A DNA stretch of 64,000 nucleotides, taken from an uncultured Selenomonas sp. Its GTDB lineage: Bacteria; Bacillota; Negativicutes; Selenomonadales; Selenomonadaceae. Every line of letters starts with the position of its first letter. Position 1 is the stretch's first letter. This document shows, piece by piece, positions 1 through 9,174 of the stretch. The DNA is taken from NCBI GenBank assembly GCA_947167105.1, contig CAMVGU010000003.1, forward strand, positions 62,001-126,000, read 5' to 3'. Made by a program: the position numbers and the translations under genes. The notes beneath the pieces were generated by a model, which made no database searches, had not been told where the DNA came from, and saw only the letters and a program-made list of their open reading frames with translations.

Positions 1-1
1 C

Positions 2-703
2 ACGGACGAGGTAACGGATCTGGCCGTGGTGAAGGTGGATGCGGATGATTTGCCGGTGGCAACCTTCGGCGACTCGGACAAAATCGTAGTGGGTGAGCCT
101 GCTATCGCCATCGGCAACCCCATGGGCCTGGAATTCCAGGGCAGCGTGACGGCAGGCGTGATTTCGGCCCTGAACCGCACCCTGGATATTTCCGACCGCC
201 GGGTGAAGCTGCTGCAGACTGATGCGGCCATCAGCCCCGGCAATTCCGGCGGTGCGCTGGTGAATGCGGATGGCGAGGTCATCGGCATCAACAGCGCGAA
301 GGTGGCGGCCTCCGGCGTGGAGGGCATGGGTTTCTCCATCCCCAGCAATACCGTGCAGGCCATCATCAATGAGATTATCGAAAAGGGCTATGTGGCTCGC
401 CCCTATCTCGGCGTCACGGTCTTTGACCCCCAGACGGCAGGTCGCTATGGCTATCAGCTCAATATCGACAAGGGCGTTTATGTCTTCCGCCTCAGCATGG
501 GCGGCCCGGCAGACAAGGCAGGCATGCAGCGCGGTGATATTATTTTGAAGCTGGGGGATACGGATGTGAATTCTGTTTCGGAGTTGCGCACCCAGGTGGC
601 GAACTACAATGTGGGGGACACGGTGAAGGTGACTTTTGACCGCAACGGCTCCACCCGCACGGCAGACCTTGTGCTGGAGGAAATGCCCAGGGATAACGAA
701 TAA
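2..703 (+). CDS. HtrA/DegP-type serine protease with PDZ domain (5' end outside window)
   Basis: The frame is already open at base 2 and encodes TDEVTDLAVVKV upstream of the ATG at 26, so that ATG is internal and the gene is cut by the window edge. TDLAVVKV carries the family's catalytic Asp and SPGNSGGAL the nucleophilic Ser; the His part lies upstream. A C-terminal PDZ domain follows (about the last 95 residues, from RPYLGVTVF). Such proteases degrade or refold damaged envelope proteins, usually held in the membrane by an N-terminal anchor not visible here. rlmH follows after 3 nt, the same pairing seen in many Firmicutes. Which paralogue (degP, degQ, htrA) cannot be decided. Confidence 0.93.
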   Translation, partial: TDEVTDLAVVKVDADDLPVATFGDSDKIVVGEPAIAIGNPMGLEFQGSVTAGVISALNRTLDISDRRVKLLQTDAAISPGNSGGALVNADGEVIGINSAKVAASGVEGMGFSIPSNTVQAIINEIIEKGYVARPYLGVTVFDPQTAGRYGYQLNIDKGVYVFRLSMGGPADKAGMQRGDIILKLGDTDVNSVSELRTQVANYNVGDTVKVTFDRNGSTRTADLVLEEMPRDNE

Positions 704-706
704 GCC

Positions 707-1186
707 ATGAAAATTACAGTTGTCTGCGCAGGCAAGCTGAAGGAAAAGTATCTGCAGGAGGGCCTGGCGGAATTCCTGAAACGCCTGAAGCCCCTGGCAC
801 AGGTGGAAATCCGGGAAATCCATGAGGAAAAGATGCCGGAAGCTCCCTCTGAGGCGGAAAAGCAGCAGGTGCTGGCAAGGGAAGGGGCAAGGCTGCTGAA
901 GCTCGTGCCGGAGGGCAGTTACCTGTTTGTGCTGGATGTCTGCGGCAAGATGCTTTCCAGCGAAGAACTGGCCGCCAAAATCAACGGACTCGCCCTTTCG
1001 GGCCGCAGCAGCCTGACCTTCCTGATCGGCGGTGCCTTCGGAATCTCCGAGGAGGTACGGCAGGCGGGAGATTTTCGCCTTTCCTTTTCCCCCATGACCT
1101 TTACCCACCAGATGGTGCGCCTTCTGCTGGCAGAGCAGATCTACAGGGCTTTCAAGATAAGCAGAGGGGAAAAATATCATTGGTAG
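707..1186 (+). CDS. rlmH: 23S rRNA pseudouridine-1915 N3-methyltransferase RlmH
   Basis: 159 residues, the normal size of this SPOUT-class methyltransferase, which methylates pseudouridine 1915 in helix 69 of 23S rRNA using S-adenosylmethionine. It begins MKITVVCAGKLKEKYL. The C-terminal half has the knotted SAM-binding segment FLIGGAFGISEEV and the conserved end LLLAEQIYRAFKISRGEKYHW. It starts 3 nt after the protease stop, so it is probably co-transcribed with it, and an intrinsic terminator follows directly. Confidence 0.97.
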   Translation: MKITVVCAGKLKEKYLQEGLAEFLKRLKPLAQVEIREIHEEKMPEAPSEAEKQQVLAREGARLLKLVPEGSYLFVLDVCGKMLSSEELAAKINGLALSGRSSLTFLIGGAFGISEEVRQAGDFRLSFSPMTFTHQMVRLLLAEQIYRAFKISRGEKYHW

Positions 1187-1189
1187 GAC

Positions 1190-1228
1190 AAGCCTTGGCC
1201 GTGAATGGTTGCGGTCAAGGCTTTTTTC
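1190..1228 (+). terminator. Intrinsic terminator after rlmH
   Basis: Stem AAGCCTTGGCCG paired with CGGTCAAGGCTT, about 10-nt loop, followed directly by a T run. It closes the htrA-rlmH unit. Confidence 0.85.
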
Positions 1229-1300
1229 CTTGTTTAGTAGCATTTTTAGAATAGTATGTGGTATGATATAAGAAAGGTTGCTGAAAAAGGGGTGGAAGCG

Positions 1301-2341
1301 ATGTTGCAGGGACTCTTGGGGGCTTTGGCTGCGGTGCTGTGGGTGGCAGGCGGCTATATGGGGCTGGGCCTTGGCGAGCCGGTCTATGCCTTGCTCCTGT
1401 TGGCAGGGGGCTTCGTGCCGGCAGCCGGAGCCTTTAAGCTGTCGGCCGGGCAGGGCCAGGCACTGCCAAAGCTGGATGCCGCAAGGATGCCGGAGGAGCA
1501 GCGCCAGCTCCTGATGGAGAGCTTTGACAAGGCTGTTGCGGACTATAACGCGCTTGAAAAGCTTCGCGAGGAAATCAAGGACAAGGAACTGGAGAGCCAG
1601 TTGGCGGAAATGCAGGCCATTGCCTACAGGCTCCTGACCTATCTGGAGGAGCATCCCGAGAAGACAGCCAAGGCGAACCGCTTTGCCACTTATTACCAGG
1701 ACAGGGCCGTGCAGCTTGCCCAGCAGTACCGCGACCTGGAGAAGACGGGACTGGCAACGCAGCAGGTGCAGGAAACGAAGCAGAGGGTGAAGGCTACGCT
1801 GGCCTCCTTTGACGAGGCATATGCGGCGGAGTTTGAGAAGCTGCTGTCCGACCAGCTTCTGGATATGGATGCGGAGCTGAAGGTGCTGGGCCAGAATATA
1901 GAGGCGGAGGGGCTGAAAGATGAGGCCATTGTGCAGCGGGCCGAGGAACTGAAGCAGCCCGTTGAGGGAGCAGGTTCCCTGCAGCCGCGTCAGGGCAGTG
2001 AGGTGGCTGTGCGCCAGGAGCAGAGCCCTGTGAACCATGGCGGCCGCAAGCACGGACGCAGGCGCGGCCATGATGCTGCCAGGGAAGTGATGCTGCGCTA
2101 TGCCCACACGCCGGCGGAAATCAGGACGGAGGTCATTAAGCAAAAAGGCATCAACGCGGCCCTGGCCATCCTGCTGGGTACTTTCGGTGCCCATAAGTTC
2201 TATCAGGGCAAGACCTTTACCGGCGTTTTATATGCCCTGTTTTGCTGGAGCACGATACCTACATTTGTCAGCTTTATCGAGGGGCTGCGGTATGCGGTGA
2301 TGCCCGTTGATGACTACTACAAGCAATATTTCAGGGATTGA
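1301..2341 (+). CDS. XpaC-family membrane protein with C-terminal TM2 domain
   Basis: 346 residues from the ATG at 1301, which has GGGGTGG about 7 nt upstream. The ORF-track start at 1256 is unlikely because a -10-like TATGAT (1262-1267) lies inside that extension. Two hydrophobic segments (residues 1-50) are followed by a charged, helical, probably coiled-coil middle (60-230), as in the XpaC family (named for 5-bromo-4-chloroindolyl phosphate hydrolysis). A basic linker then leads to a TM2 domain (about 285-346) with LLGTFGAHKFYQGK. XpaC genes are commonly paired with telA, as here (32-nt gap). The biochemical role is unsettled; envelope or toxic-anion stress is inferred from the pairing. 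Confidence 0.8.
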   Translation: MLQGLLGALAAVLWVAGGYMGLGLGEPVYALLLLAGGFVPAAGAFKLSAGQGQALPKLDAARMPEEQRQLLMESFDKAVADYNALEKLREEIKDKELESQLAEMQAIAYRLLTYLEEHPEKTAKANRFATYYQDRAVQLAQQYRDLEKTGLATQQVQETKQRVKATLASFDEAYAAEFEKLLSDQLLDMDAELKVLGQNIEAEGLKDEAIVQRAEELKQPVEGAGSLQPRQGSEVAVRQEQSPVNHGGRKHGRRRGHDAAREVMLRYAHTPAEIRTEVIKQKGINAALAILLGTFGAHKFYQGKTFTGVLYALFCWSTIPTFVSFIEGLRYAVMPVDDYYKQYFRD

Positions 2342-2372
2342 TGAATAAGTTCTTAAAGGGAGGATGCGCAAG

Positions 2373-3539
2373 ATGGCAGATATCAATCTGGAGGATTTGA
2401 TGAAGGCGAAAAAGGCTCAGGCCGCTGCAGATGAGGCGGCAGCGGCTCCCGGCAAGGAGATCGCAACTGTCGAGCAGGTGACGGCGGCGGTAGAGACGCT
2501 CACCCCTGAGGAGCAGGCCAGGGTGGCGAAAATCAAGGAGGAAATCGACCTGACGGATTCCACTGCCGTGCTGTCCTACGGTGCTCCCGCCCAGAAGAAG
2601 ATTGCGGAGTTTTCCGAGAACGTGCTTTCCCAGGTTCGCACGAAGGACGCGGGCCAGGTGGGGGAGCTCCTGGGCCAGTTGGTGAGCTCGGTAAAGGATT
2701 TTCGCCCGGAACCGGCTTCCTCCGGAACCAGCTTCCTGAAGAAGATTCCGCTGGTGGGCAGCCTGGTGAATAAGGCTGAGGATATGAAGGAAGGCTATAC
2801 GAAGCTGTCCGTGCAGGTGGATAAGATACAGGGCGGACTTGAGCGGGCCAAGGATAAGATGATGAAGGATGTGGCGCTGTTCGATGGCCTGTACGATCAG
2901 AACCTCGCCTATTTCAAGAATCTGCAGGTTTATATCCAGGCGGGGGAGGAAAAACTCAAGGAGATGAATGAGGTCACGCTGCCGAAACTGCGTGCCCAGG
3001 CACAGGCCAGCGGCGACCCGATGGCTGTGCAGGTGGTGGCTGATTTTGAGTCCAGCGTGCAGCGCTTCGAGAAGAAGGTACATGACCTGAAGGTCTCGAA
3101 GACCATTGCCATCCAGACTGCGCCGCAGATCCGCCTGATCCAGAACAATGACAAGGCTTTGATTGACCGTGTGCAGTCCTCCATCTACAACACCATCCCC
3201 CTCTGGAAGAGCCAGATGGTCATTGCCCTCGGCCTGGGGGCGCAGCAGGAAGTGCTGCGCTTGCAGAGGAGTGTCAATGATACGACGAATGAACTGCTGA
3301 GGCGCAATGCGGAGCTTCTGCATCAGAATTCCATTGAGACAGCGAGGGAGAATGAGCGTGCCATCGTCGATATCGAGACTGTGCGTGAGGTCAACGATAA
3401 GCTGATCAACACGATAGAGGATACCTTGCGTATCCAACAGGAGGGCCGCGCCAAGCGGGCGGCTGCGGAGCAGGAACTGGTGCAGATTGAGGGACGCCTG
3501 CGGGATACCCTGATGAAGCACAGCGGACGTGCTCAGTAA
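2373..3539 (+). CDS. TelA-family toxic anion resistance protein
   Basis: 388 residues. The ATG at 2373 is 9 nt after AAAGGGAGG, whereas the track's ATG at 2364 abuts that ribosome site. The protein has an acidic/Ala-rich N-terminus, the segment SFLKKIPLVGSLVNKAEDM and long amphipathic helices to the end, typical of TelA (KlaA). TelA was named for plasmid tellurite resistance, but chromosomal copies are linked to stress and cell-envelope antimicrobial tolerance. It has no signal peptide and is probably cytosolic or membrane-peripheral, acting with the upstream XpaC-like protein. Confidence 0.88.
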   Translation: MADINLEDLMKAKKAQAAADEAAAAPGKEIATVEQVTAAVETLTPEEQARVAKIKEEIDLTDSTAVLSYGAPAQKKIAEFSENVLSQVRTKDAGQVGELLGQLVSSVKDFRPEPASSGTSFLKKIPLVGSLVNKAEDMKEGYTKLSVQVDKIQGGLERAKDKMMKDVALFDGLYDQNLAYFKNLQVYIQAGEEKLKEMNEVTLPKLRAQAQASGDPMAVQVVADFESSVQRFEKKVHDLKVSKTIAIQTAPQIRLIQNNDKALIDRVQSSIYNTIPLWKSQMVIALGLGAQQEVLRLQRSVNDTTNELLRRNAELLHQNSIETARENERAIVDIETVREVNDKLINTIEDTLRIQQEGRAKRAAAEQELVQIEGRLRDTLMKHSGRAQ

Positions 3540-3569
3540 TTTTAAGGATTCTTTGGGGGCAGCAAAGGA

Positions 3570-5546
3570 ATGACCAAGCATAGGCAGCGTGTGCAGAAGC
3601 ATATCGGCTATTTGGTAATGGCTATGTTCATCTGCCTGGGCTGCGTGGTAATGCGCTACGGCTGGTTGCAACTGGTCGAGGGCGATGAATTGGGTGCGCG
3701 CATGCGGGCGCAGGTAGGCCAGAGGTATCTGGTGCAATCCACACGCGGCACGATTTTCGACCGTGACGGGAGGGAGCTTGCGGTTTCGACCATGACGAAA
3801 TCCCTGTTCGTCGATCCGAACCATGTGGAGAACCCTGAGCAGTTGGCTGCGGATCTGGCGCCCCTCATCGGCCTCAGCGAGGAGGAAGTGCTGGACGATA
3901 TTGATGCAGGCGGCGGCTTCCAGTGGGTGAAGCATAATCTGGAGCAGTCGGAGTATGAGGCTGTGCGACGCCTGATGAGGGAAAAGGAATACACTGTCTG
4001 CCTGAATTTTGTCGATGAGGCGAAACGCTATTATCCGAATGATGTGCTAGCGGCTAACGTCCTGGGCTTTGTCGGTGCGGAGGACAAGGGCCTCGACGGG
4101 GTGGAGCAGGCCCTGGACGGCTTGCTGAAAGGTGAAATCGAGGAGGAATACCTGACCACGGATCGCCGCTCACGGCCAATCATGGATTCCATTTTCAAGA
4201 AGCAGCATCGTTACAGCGGTGATTACTGTAAGAATGTGACGCTGACCCTGGACAGCTCCATCCAGTTCATGGTGGAGCAGGAGCTTGACAGGGCAGTGGC
4301 GGAAAATGGGCCCAAGGCCATTACATGCATCGTGATGCAGCCCAAGACCGGTGAGGTTCTGGCCATGGCTTCCCGTCCTTCCTACAATCCCAATAAGTTC
4401 TGGGATTACCAGCCGGAGACCTGGAAGAACCGCTCGGTTTCCTTCATATACGAGCCTGGCTCCACCTTCAAGGCCGTTGTCGCCGGGGCAGCCCTGCAGG
4501 AGCGGCTGGTCTCGCCGAATCAGGTTTTTGTTGACCCGGGCTATGTGATGGTCTCGGGCCGCCGCATCCAGAACTGGAGTGGCGACAGCTTCGGCACGGT
4601 GACTTTTACGGAAATCGTGAAGCAGTCCATCAACACGGGCTTTGCCCAGTTGGGACTGGCCCTGGGGGCGGAAAAGCTCACGGAGTATGCAAAGATCTTC
4701 GGCTTCGGTGAGCCCACGGGCATTGACCTGCCGGGGGAGGAAGCGGGACTGCTGTTCAACCCGGAGGATATGCGTGACTCGGATATAGCGACCATGGCCA
4801 TCGGCCAGAGCATCGCGGTGACGCCCTTGCAGCTCGTGACAGCCATGTCTGCAATCGCCAATGACGGCGTACTGCTGAAGCCCCACATAGTGAAGGAAAT
4901 CAAGAACGCAGACGGAACTGTTTACGAGGAACGGGGCAAGCAGGAGGTGCGGCGCACCATTGAATCCGCCACGGACAAGACACTGGTGGGCATGCTGGAG
5001 CAGGTGGTTGCCAGCGGCGGCGGCAGCAAGGCGGCGGTCAAGGGCTACCGCATCGCAGGCAAGACGGGTACCGCGCAAAAAATCCGCGAAGATGGCGCGG
5101 GCTACATGGATGGCCACTATATAGCCTCTTTCTGCGGCTTTGCTCCGGTGGAAGACCCCAGGGTGACTGTGCTGGTGATGATCGATGACCCCAGCTTGGG
5201 CTCCTTTTACGGCGGGCAGATTGCAGCGCCGGTAGCCGGGCGCATTTTCGCCCAGATTTTCCGCTACCTGCGCATCGAGCCCTCCAGCGACCCCTTCGCT
5301 GGGCTAGCAGCAACGGAGCAGGCCGCACCGAAACCCAAGAAGGTCTATCAGGGCGAGGTGCCCAATGGCAAGGTCGTGGTGCCGGATTTCACGGGCCTGT
5401 CCCTTAGAGAAGCTGCCCGCAAGGCAGCGGATGCCACGCTGAAGTTCCAGGGCTCAGGCTCAGGCGTGGCAAGGCAGCAAAGCATTGAGCCGAATACCCT
5501 GGTAGACCAGGGCACAGAGGTAACGGTGTATTTCGAGCCGGGCTGA
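3570..5546 (+). CDS. SpoVD/FtsI-type penicillin-binding transpeptidase with PASTA domain
   Basis: 658 residues. Order: short cytoplasmic N-terminus, one membrane anchor (about 13-32), the class B PBP dimerisation domain with RGTIFDRDGRELAVS, then the transpeptidase domain. All three catalytic motifs are visible: SxxK in PGSTFKAVV (about residue 297), SxN in KQSINTGF (about 353) and KTGTAQ (about 498). A C-terminal PASTA domain (about 600-658) begins near KVVVPDFTGLSL. It cross-links peptidoglycan on the outer face of the inner membrane. SpoVD-like PBPs with PASTA occur in Firmicutes and Negativicutes; whether this one serves division, elongation or spore cortex cannot be told. It lies outside a dcw cluster. 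Confidence 0.93.
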   Translation: MTKHRQRVQKHIGYLVMAMFICLGCVVMRYGWLQLVEGDELGARMRAQVGQRYLVQSTRGTIFDRDGRELAVSTMTKSLFVDPNHVENPEQLAADLAPLIGLSEEEVLDDIDAGGGFQWVKHNLEQSEYEAVRRLMREKEYTVCLNFVDEAKRYYPNDVLAANVLGFVGAEDKGLDGVEQALDGLLKGEIEEEYLTTDRRSRPIMDSIFKKQHRYSGDYCKNVTLTLDSSIQFMVEQELDRAVAENGPKAITCIVMQPKTGEVLAMASRPSYNPNKFWDYQPETWKNRSVSFIYEPGSTFKAVVAGAALQERLVSPNQVFVDPGYVMVSGRRIQNWSGDSFGTVTFTEIVKQSINTGFAQLGLALGAEKLTEYAKIFGFGEPTGIDLPGEEAGLLFNPEDMRDSDIATMAIGQSIAVTPLQLVTAMSAIANDGVLLKPHIVKEIKNADGTVYEERGKQEVRRTIESATDKTLVGMLEQVVASGGGSKAAVKGYRIAGKTGTAQKIREDGAGYMDGHYIASFCGFAPVEDPRVTVLVMIDDPSLGSFYGGQIAAPVAGRIFAQIFRYLRIEPSSDPFAGLAATEQAAPKPKKVYQGEVPNGKVVVPDFTGLSLREAARKAADATLKFQGSGSGVARQQSIEPNTLVDQGTEVTVYFEPG

Positions 5547-5570
5547 TGAGGCTGCGTGTAATTTACGAAG

Positions 5571-5610
5571 AAAAAAGGCAGAGGTGCTTGGAAGCGCCCC
5601 TGCCTTTTTT
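5571..5610 (+). terminator. Intrinsic terminator after the PBP gene
   Basis: An A run, GGCAGAGGTGC, a short loop, GCGCCCCTGCC, then a T run. One internal mismatch. The flanking A and T runs could let it work in both directions. Confidence 0.85.
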
Positions 5611-5775
5611 CATCACGTCGCACGTATGTTATTTGTTCTCTACTTGGTTTTTCAGTTAAGACTTAATATACAAAGAATATTTAAGTTATTTAAGGCTTTC
5701 AGACAGACAACTTAAAAACATAGTTGAAACTTGTTTACTTTTATGATAAATTTTAAGTTATGGAGGCTAAATAAA

Positions 5776-7227
5776 ATGATAACTGAAGAACTTCTTGAAT
5801 TAACATATTGGATTTTAGAGAAAAAGACTGAACGACAAGATTTAGAAGTCAAAGCTGCTCATGGAGGTTGCCCAAAGCGTCTCTACGATACTCTATCCAG
5901 CTTTTCAAATCAGGATGGCGGCGGCATCCTCTTTTTTGGTATTGATGAGACACAGGACTTCCTGCTTTTGGGCGTCTATGACCTGCAAGATTTGCAAAAA
6001 AAAGTAGTAGAACAATGCAATCAGATGGTTCCGCCTGTTCGTGCTGTCTTTACGGTTGCCGAGATAAATGGTGTCAATGTATGTTCGGCAGAAATTCCCG
6101 GTCTTGATTTATCCGAACGTCCTTGCTATTACAAAGGCGCCGGTCGCTTGAAAGGTGCCTTTATACGTGTTGGCGATGCCGACATGGTGATGACTGAGTA
6201 CGAACTTTACAGTTATGAAGCCTTCAGGAAGCGTCTTCATGACGATGAAAGAGAAATCCCTCGCGCTGAGCCATCCGACCTTGATGAAGGGCTGATAGCG
6301 TTATACATGGCTGAAAAAAAGCGAAAACGCCCGGGATTCGCGCAACTTACCAAGGAGCGTGCCTATGAGCTTCTGGATATTTACCGGGGCGGCAAGCCAA
6401 TTCTGGCTGCTATCATGAACCTGGGAATTTACCCGCAAGGATTTTTGCCACAGCTTTGCATTACAGCCATTGTTGTTCCCGGAACGGAAATAGGCGAAAC
6501 AGATGCCAATGATAATCGATTCATAGACAACAAACGCATTGAAGGCACCCTTGCCGAACAGGTAGAAAAAAGTCTGGCTTTCTGCAAGCGGAATATGAAA
6601 ACACGTACCGTCATTGATAAACAGACAGGTCTGCGGCATGATTATGATGAGTATCCTATTGCGGCTATACGTGAAGCCATTCTTAATGCTGTGGTACACC
6701 GCGATTACAGTATCTATACAGAAGGTACGCCTGTACAGATAGTGATGTACCGTAATCGCCTGGAAATACACAGTCCCGGAAATCTCTATGGGCGCATGAC
6801 GATAGACCAGCTTGGCATAACCCGCCCTGACCTGAGAAATCCAGCACTGGCCACCATGGCAGAATCACTGACTAATGCAGAAAACCGTTATTCCGGCATT
6901 CCCACAATGCGGCGGGAAATGAAAAAATTCGGTCTTCCCGAGCCTATATTTGAAAATAGGCGTAATGAATTTGTAGTTACACTTCTCAACCAAAATGAAC
7001 CTGCAAAATCATCTCTGACCTATGATGAAGAAACGTCCTCCCTGCTCGACTTCTGCAAGGAGCCTCGAACCAGGGAGGAATTGACGGCTTTTATGAAGAT
7101 CGACACCTTTCCTTATTTGCTAAAACGCTATCTGCAGCCGTTGCTGGATGCAGGACTATTGGAACTTGCTATCCCGGACAAACCACGCAGCAGAAACCAA
7201 CGTTACCATACGATTACCCCAAAATAG
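5776..7227 (+). CDS. AlbA_2 (Schlafen-like) ATP-binding protein
   Basis: 483 residues from the ATG at 5776, which has TGGAGG 9 nt upstream; the track start at 5731 lacks a ribosome site. The N-terminal part (about 1-150) matches the Schlafen AlbA_2 domain, with the typical LSSFSNQDGGGILFFGIDE. The middle (about 285-380) resembles the HATPase_c_4/RecG-like domain, with YPIAAIREAILNAVVHRDY and IHSPGNLYG. The tail looks like a winged helix. Members are annotated as putative transcriptional regulators or RecG-like helicases, and some act in phage defence. It stands alone between two terminators and is more AT-rich than its neighbours, suggesting acquisition. The function is not settled. Confidence 0.85.
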   Translation: MITEELLELTYWILEKKTERQDLEVKAAHGGCPKRLYDTLSSFSNQDGGGILFFGIDETQDFLLLGVYDLQDLQKKVVEQCNQMVPPVRAVFTVAEINGVNVCSAEIPGLDLSERPCYYKGAGRLKGAFIRVGDADMVMTEYELYSYEAFRKRLHDDEREIPRAEPSDLDEGLIALYMAEKKRKRPGFAQLTKERAYELLDIYRGGKPILAAIMNLGIYPQGFLPQLCITAIVVPGTEIGETDANDNRFIDNKRIEGTLAEQVEKSLAFCKRNMKTRTVIDKQTGLRHDYDEYPIAAIREAILNAVVHRDYSIYTEGTPVQIVMYRNRLEIHSPGNLYGRMTIDQLGITRPDLRNPALATMAESLTNAENRYSGIPTMRREMKKFGLPEPIFENRRNEFVVTLLNQNEPAKSSLTYDEETSSLLDFCKEPRTREELTAFMKIDTFPYLLKRYLQPLLDAGLLELAIPDKPRSRNQRYHTITPK

Positions 7228-7235
7228 CCTATCAG

Positions 7236-7270
7236 CAGCCGCTTTGCCGTAATAACGGGGGCGGCTGTTT
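7236..7270 (+). terminator. Intrinsic terminator after the AlbA_2 gene
   Basis: CAGCCGC and GCGGCTG form a stem with a nested CCG/CGG pairing in the loop, followed by TTTT. A second weak GCCGGCCGC-TTTTTT element follows. Confidence 0.65.
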
Positions 7271-7377
7271 TCAGCACGCCGGCCGCTTTTTTATAGGCAA
7301 TAAAGGGAAATTAGCATCAATGTCGAATATAAGCCATCAGTGACGTTAATTGCAATCATAATTTCGGAAGTGATGCC

Positions 7378-7797
7378 ATGAAGGAAGAAGAAGGGCTCGT
7401 GATAGCGGTTGATGAAAAGCGGCGCACGGCCACTGTAAAGATTGGCAAGCATGACGAGTGCGTGGAGTGCGGGGCTTGCGGGGGCAGCCGCCATGTCATG
7501 GTAGAGGCCCTGAATTCGCTGGGTGCGGAGGCGGGGCAGCGGGTGAGGCTTCGGAGCAGTGAGCAGAACATGCTGCTGGGGGCCTTTGTGACCTTTATCA
7601 TGCCGCTGCTTCTGGCGGGCTTAGGTGGCTTGCTTGGCTCTTTGGCAGGCGGGAGCGCGGCTTCAGGGGCATATATGCCGATGGCTGGCGCGGCTTTGCT
7701 GGGCTTCCTGCTGGGCGTGGTGCTGGTCAAGCGTTATGACCGCTATGTCTCGGGGCAGGCAAGCCTGCAGCCGGAGATTACGGAGATTGTTTCATGA
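7378..7797 (+). CDS. RseC/SoxR-reducing-system family protein
   Basis: 139 residues. The N-terminal soluble part has the cysteine motif CVECGAC (residues about 27-33), followed by two transmembrane segments (about 65-87 and 95-117) with a Gly/Ala-rich hairpin and a short cytoplasmic tail. This is the RseC layout. RseC-like proteins accompany Rsx/Rnf complexes, where they are thought to help redox transfer. It lies 15 nt before rnfC and is probably the first gene of the rnf operon. The preceding about 100 bp gave no convincing promoter. Confidence 0.85.
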   Translation: MKEEEGLVIAVDEKRRTATVKIGKHDECVECGACGGSRHVMVEALNSLGAEAGQRVRLRSSEQNMLLGAFVTFIMPLLLAGLGGLLGSLAGGSAASGAYMPMAGAALLGFLLGVVLVKRYDRYVSGQASLQPEITEIVS

Positions 7798-7812
7798 TTT
7801 TGAGGTGATAGT

Positions 7813-9174
7813 ATGTGGAAAAGCTTTTTCGGGGGCATCCATCCTTATGATGGCAAGGACCTCGCGAAGACGCAGCCCATTGAGGAAATGCCGCTGCCGA
7901 CAGAGCTCTCGGTGCCGCTCTCGCAGCATATCGGCGCGCCTTGCCAGCCCACTGTGAAGGTGGGTGATATGGTAAAGCGGGGGCAGCTGATTGCCACCAG
8001 TGAGGCTTTCATGCACGCCGATATCCACGCGCCCACTTCGGGCAAGGTGGCAAAGATTGAGCCGAGGCCCCATTCCGGGCGCGGCATGTGTCCTGCCATT
8101 GTCATACTGCCGGATGGGGAGGACGCCTGGGCCGAAGGGCTGCCCCTGGCCAGAAATTGGGAGGCTATGACAGGAGAGGAAATCCTTACGGCCATCCAGG
8201 AGGCAGGCATTGTGGGCATGGGGGGCGCTACCTTTCCCGCTCATATCAAGCTGAAACCGGCGAAGCCCGTGGATACCCTGATCCTGAACGGCGCGGAGTG
8301 TGAGCCTTATCTGACGGCGGATTACCGCCTGATGCTGGAGCAGCCGGAGGATATCATTACCGGCGCACAGATTCTGGCCAAGGTACTGGGCACGAAGCGG
8401 ACGGTTATCGGCATTGAGGATAATAAGCCGGATGCGGCGGAGGCTCTTGAGAAAGCCGCTTCCGGCACCCAGATAGAGATTGCGCGGCTGAGAACCCGCT
8501 ATCCCCAGGGGGCGGAAAAGATGCTGATCTTTGCCGTCACCGGGCGCGAAGTACCTGCGGGGGGCCTGCCCATGGATGCGGGGGCCGTGGTGCAGAATGT
8601 GGGCACGGTGGCGGCCATCACGGCGGCCGTGGAGCAGGGGCTGCCCCTGACAGAGCGCGTTACTACTGTTTCCGGCGATGCCATTTCCCAGCCGAAGAAT
8701 CTCCGGGTGCGCATCGGCACAAGCTACAGGGCGTGCATTGAGCATTGCGGAGGCTTTAGGGAGGAGCCGGATAAGCTTCTGGCGGGTGGCCCCATGATGG
8801 GCATGGCCCAGCAGTCCCTGGATGTGCCGGTGATGAAGGGCTCGTCGGGCATCCTGGCCTTGACGAAGAAAATCACGGAGCACCCGGAGGAGCGGAACTG
8901 CATCCGCTGCGGGCGCTGCGTGAATGCCTGCCCCATGGGACTGGTGCCCAGCATGCTGTCCATCCTGTCGGAGCGTGGGGATTTCCCGAAGTGCCGGGAC
9001 TCCTACGGTCTGATGAATTGCATCGAATGTGGCTGCTGCACCTATGTGTGCCCTGCCAAGCGCAATATTGTCCAGTATATCCGCCTGGCCAAAGGGGAGA
9101 TACGGGCAGAGGCTGAACGTGCGAAGGCGAAGGCTGCAGCCAAGGCAGCCCAGGCAAAGGAGGCGGCAAAATGA
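7813..9174 (+). CDS. rnfC: Rnf complex subunit RnfC
   Basis: 453 residues. RnfC is the peripheral NADH-side subunit of the Rnf ferredoxin:NAD+ oxidoreductase, which couples ferredoxin oxidation to Na+ or H+ export. Visible features: the N-terminal barrel-like domain (HADIHAPTSGKV), the nucleotide/FMN region with GGATFPAHIKL and GAECEPYLTADYRLML, and two [4Fe-4S] motifs near the C-terminus, CIRCGRCVNACP (about 362) and CIECGCCTYVCP (about 401). An Ala/Lys-rich tail follows. It overlaps rnfD by 4 nt (ATGA), consistent with coupled translation. Confidence 0.97.
   Translation: MWKSFFGGIHPYDGKDLAKTQPIEEMPLPTELSVPLSQHIGAPCQPTVKVGDMVKRGQLIATSEAFMHADIHAPTSGKVAKIEPRPHSGRGMCPAIVILPDGEDAWAEGLPLARNWEAMTGEEILTAIQEAGIVGMGGATFPAHIKLKPAKPVDTLILNGAECEPYLTADYRLMLEQPEDIITGAQILAKVLGTKRTVIGIEDNKPDAAEALEKAASGTQIEIARLRTRYPQGAEKMLIFAVTGREVPAGGLPMDAGAVVQNVGTVAAITAAVEQGLPLTERVTTVSGDAISQPKNLRVRIGTSYRACIEHCGGFREEPDKLLAGGPMMGMAQQSLDVPVMKGSSGILALTKKITEHPEERNCIRCGRCVNACPMGLVPSMLSILSERGDFPKCRDSYGLMNCIECGCCTYVCPAKRNIVQYIRLAKGEIRAEAERAKAKAAAKAAQAKEAAK

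Noticed and set aside
2331-3935. 534-residue minus-strand ORF across telA and the PBP gene
   Set aside because: It overlaps two genes with clear motifs and ribosome sites on the plus strand; the translation is low-complexity His/Leu-rich.
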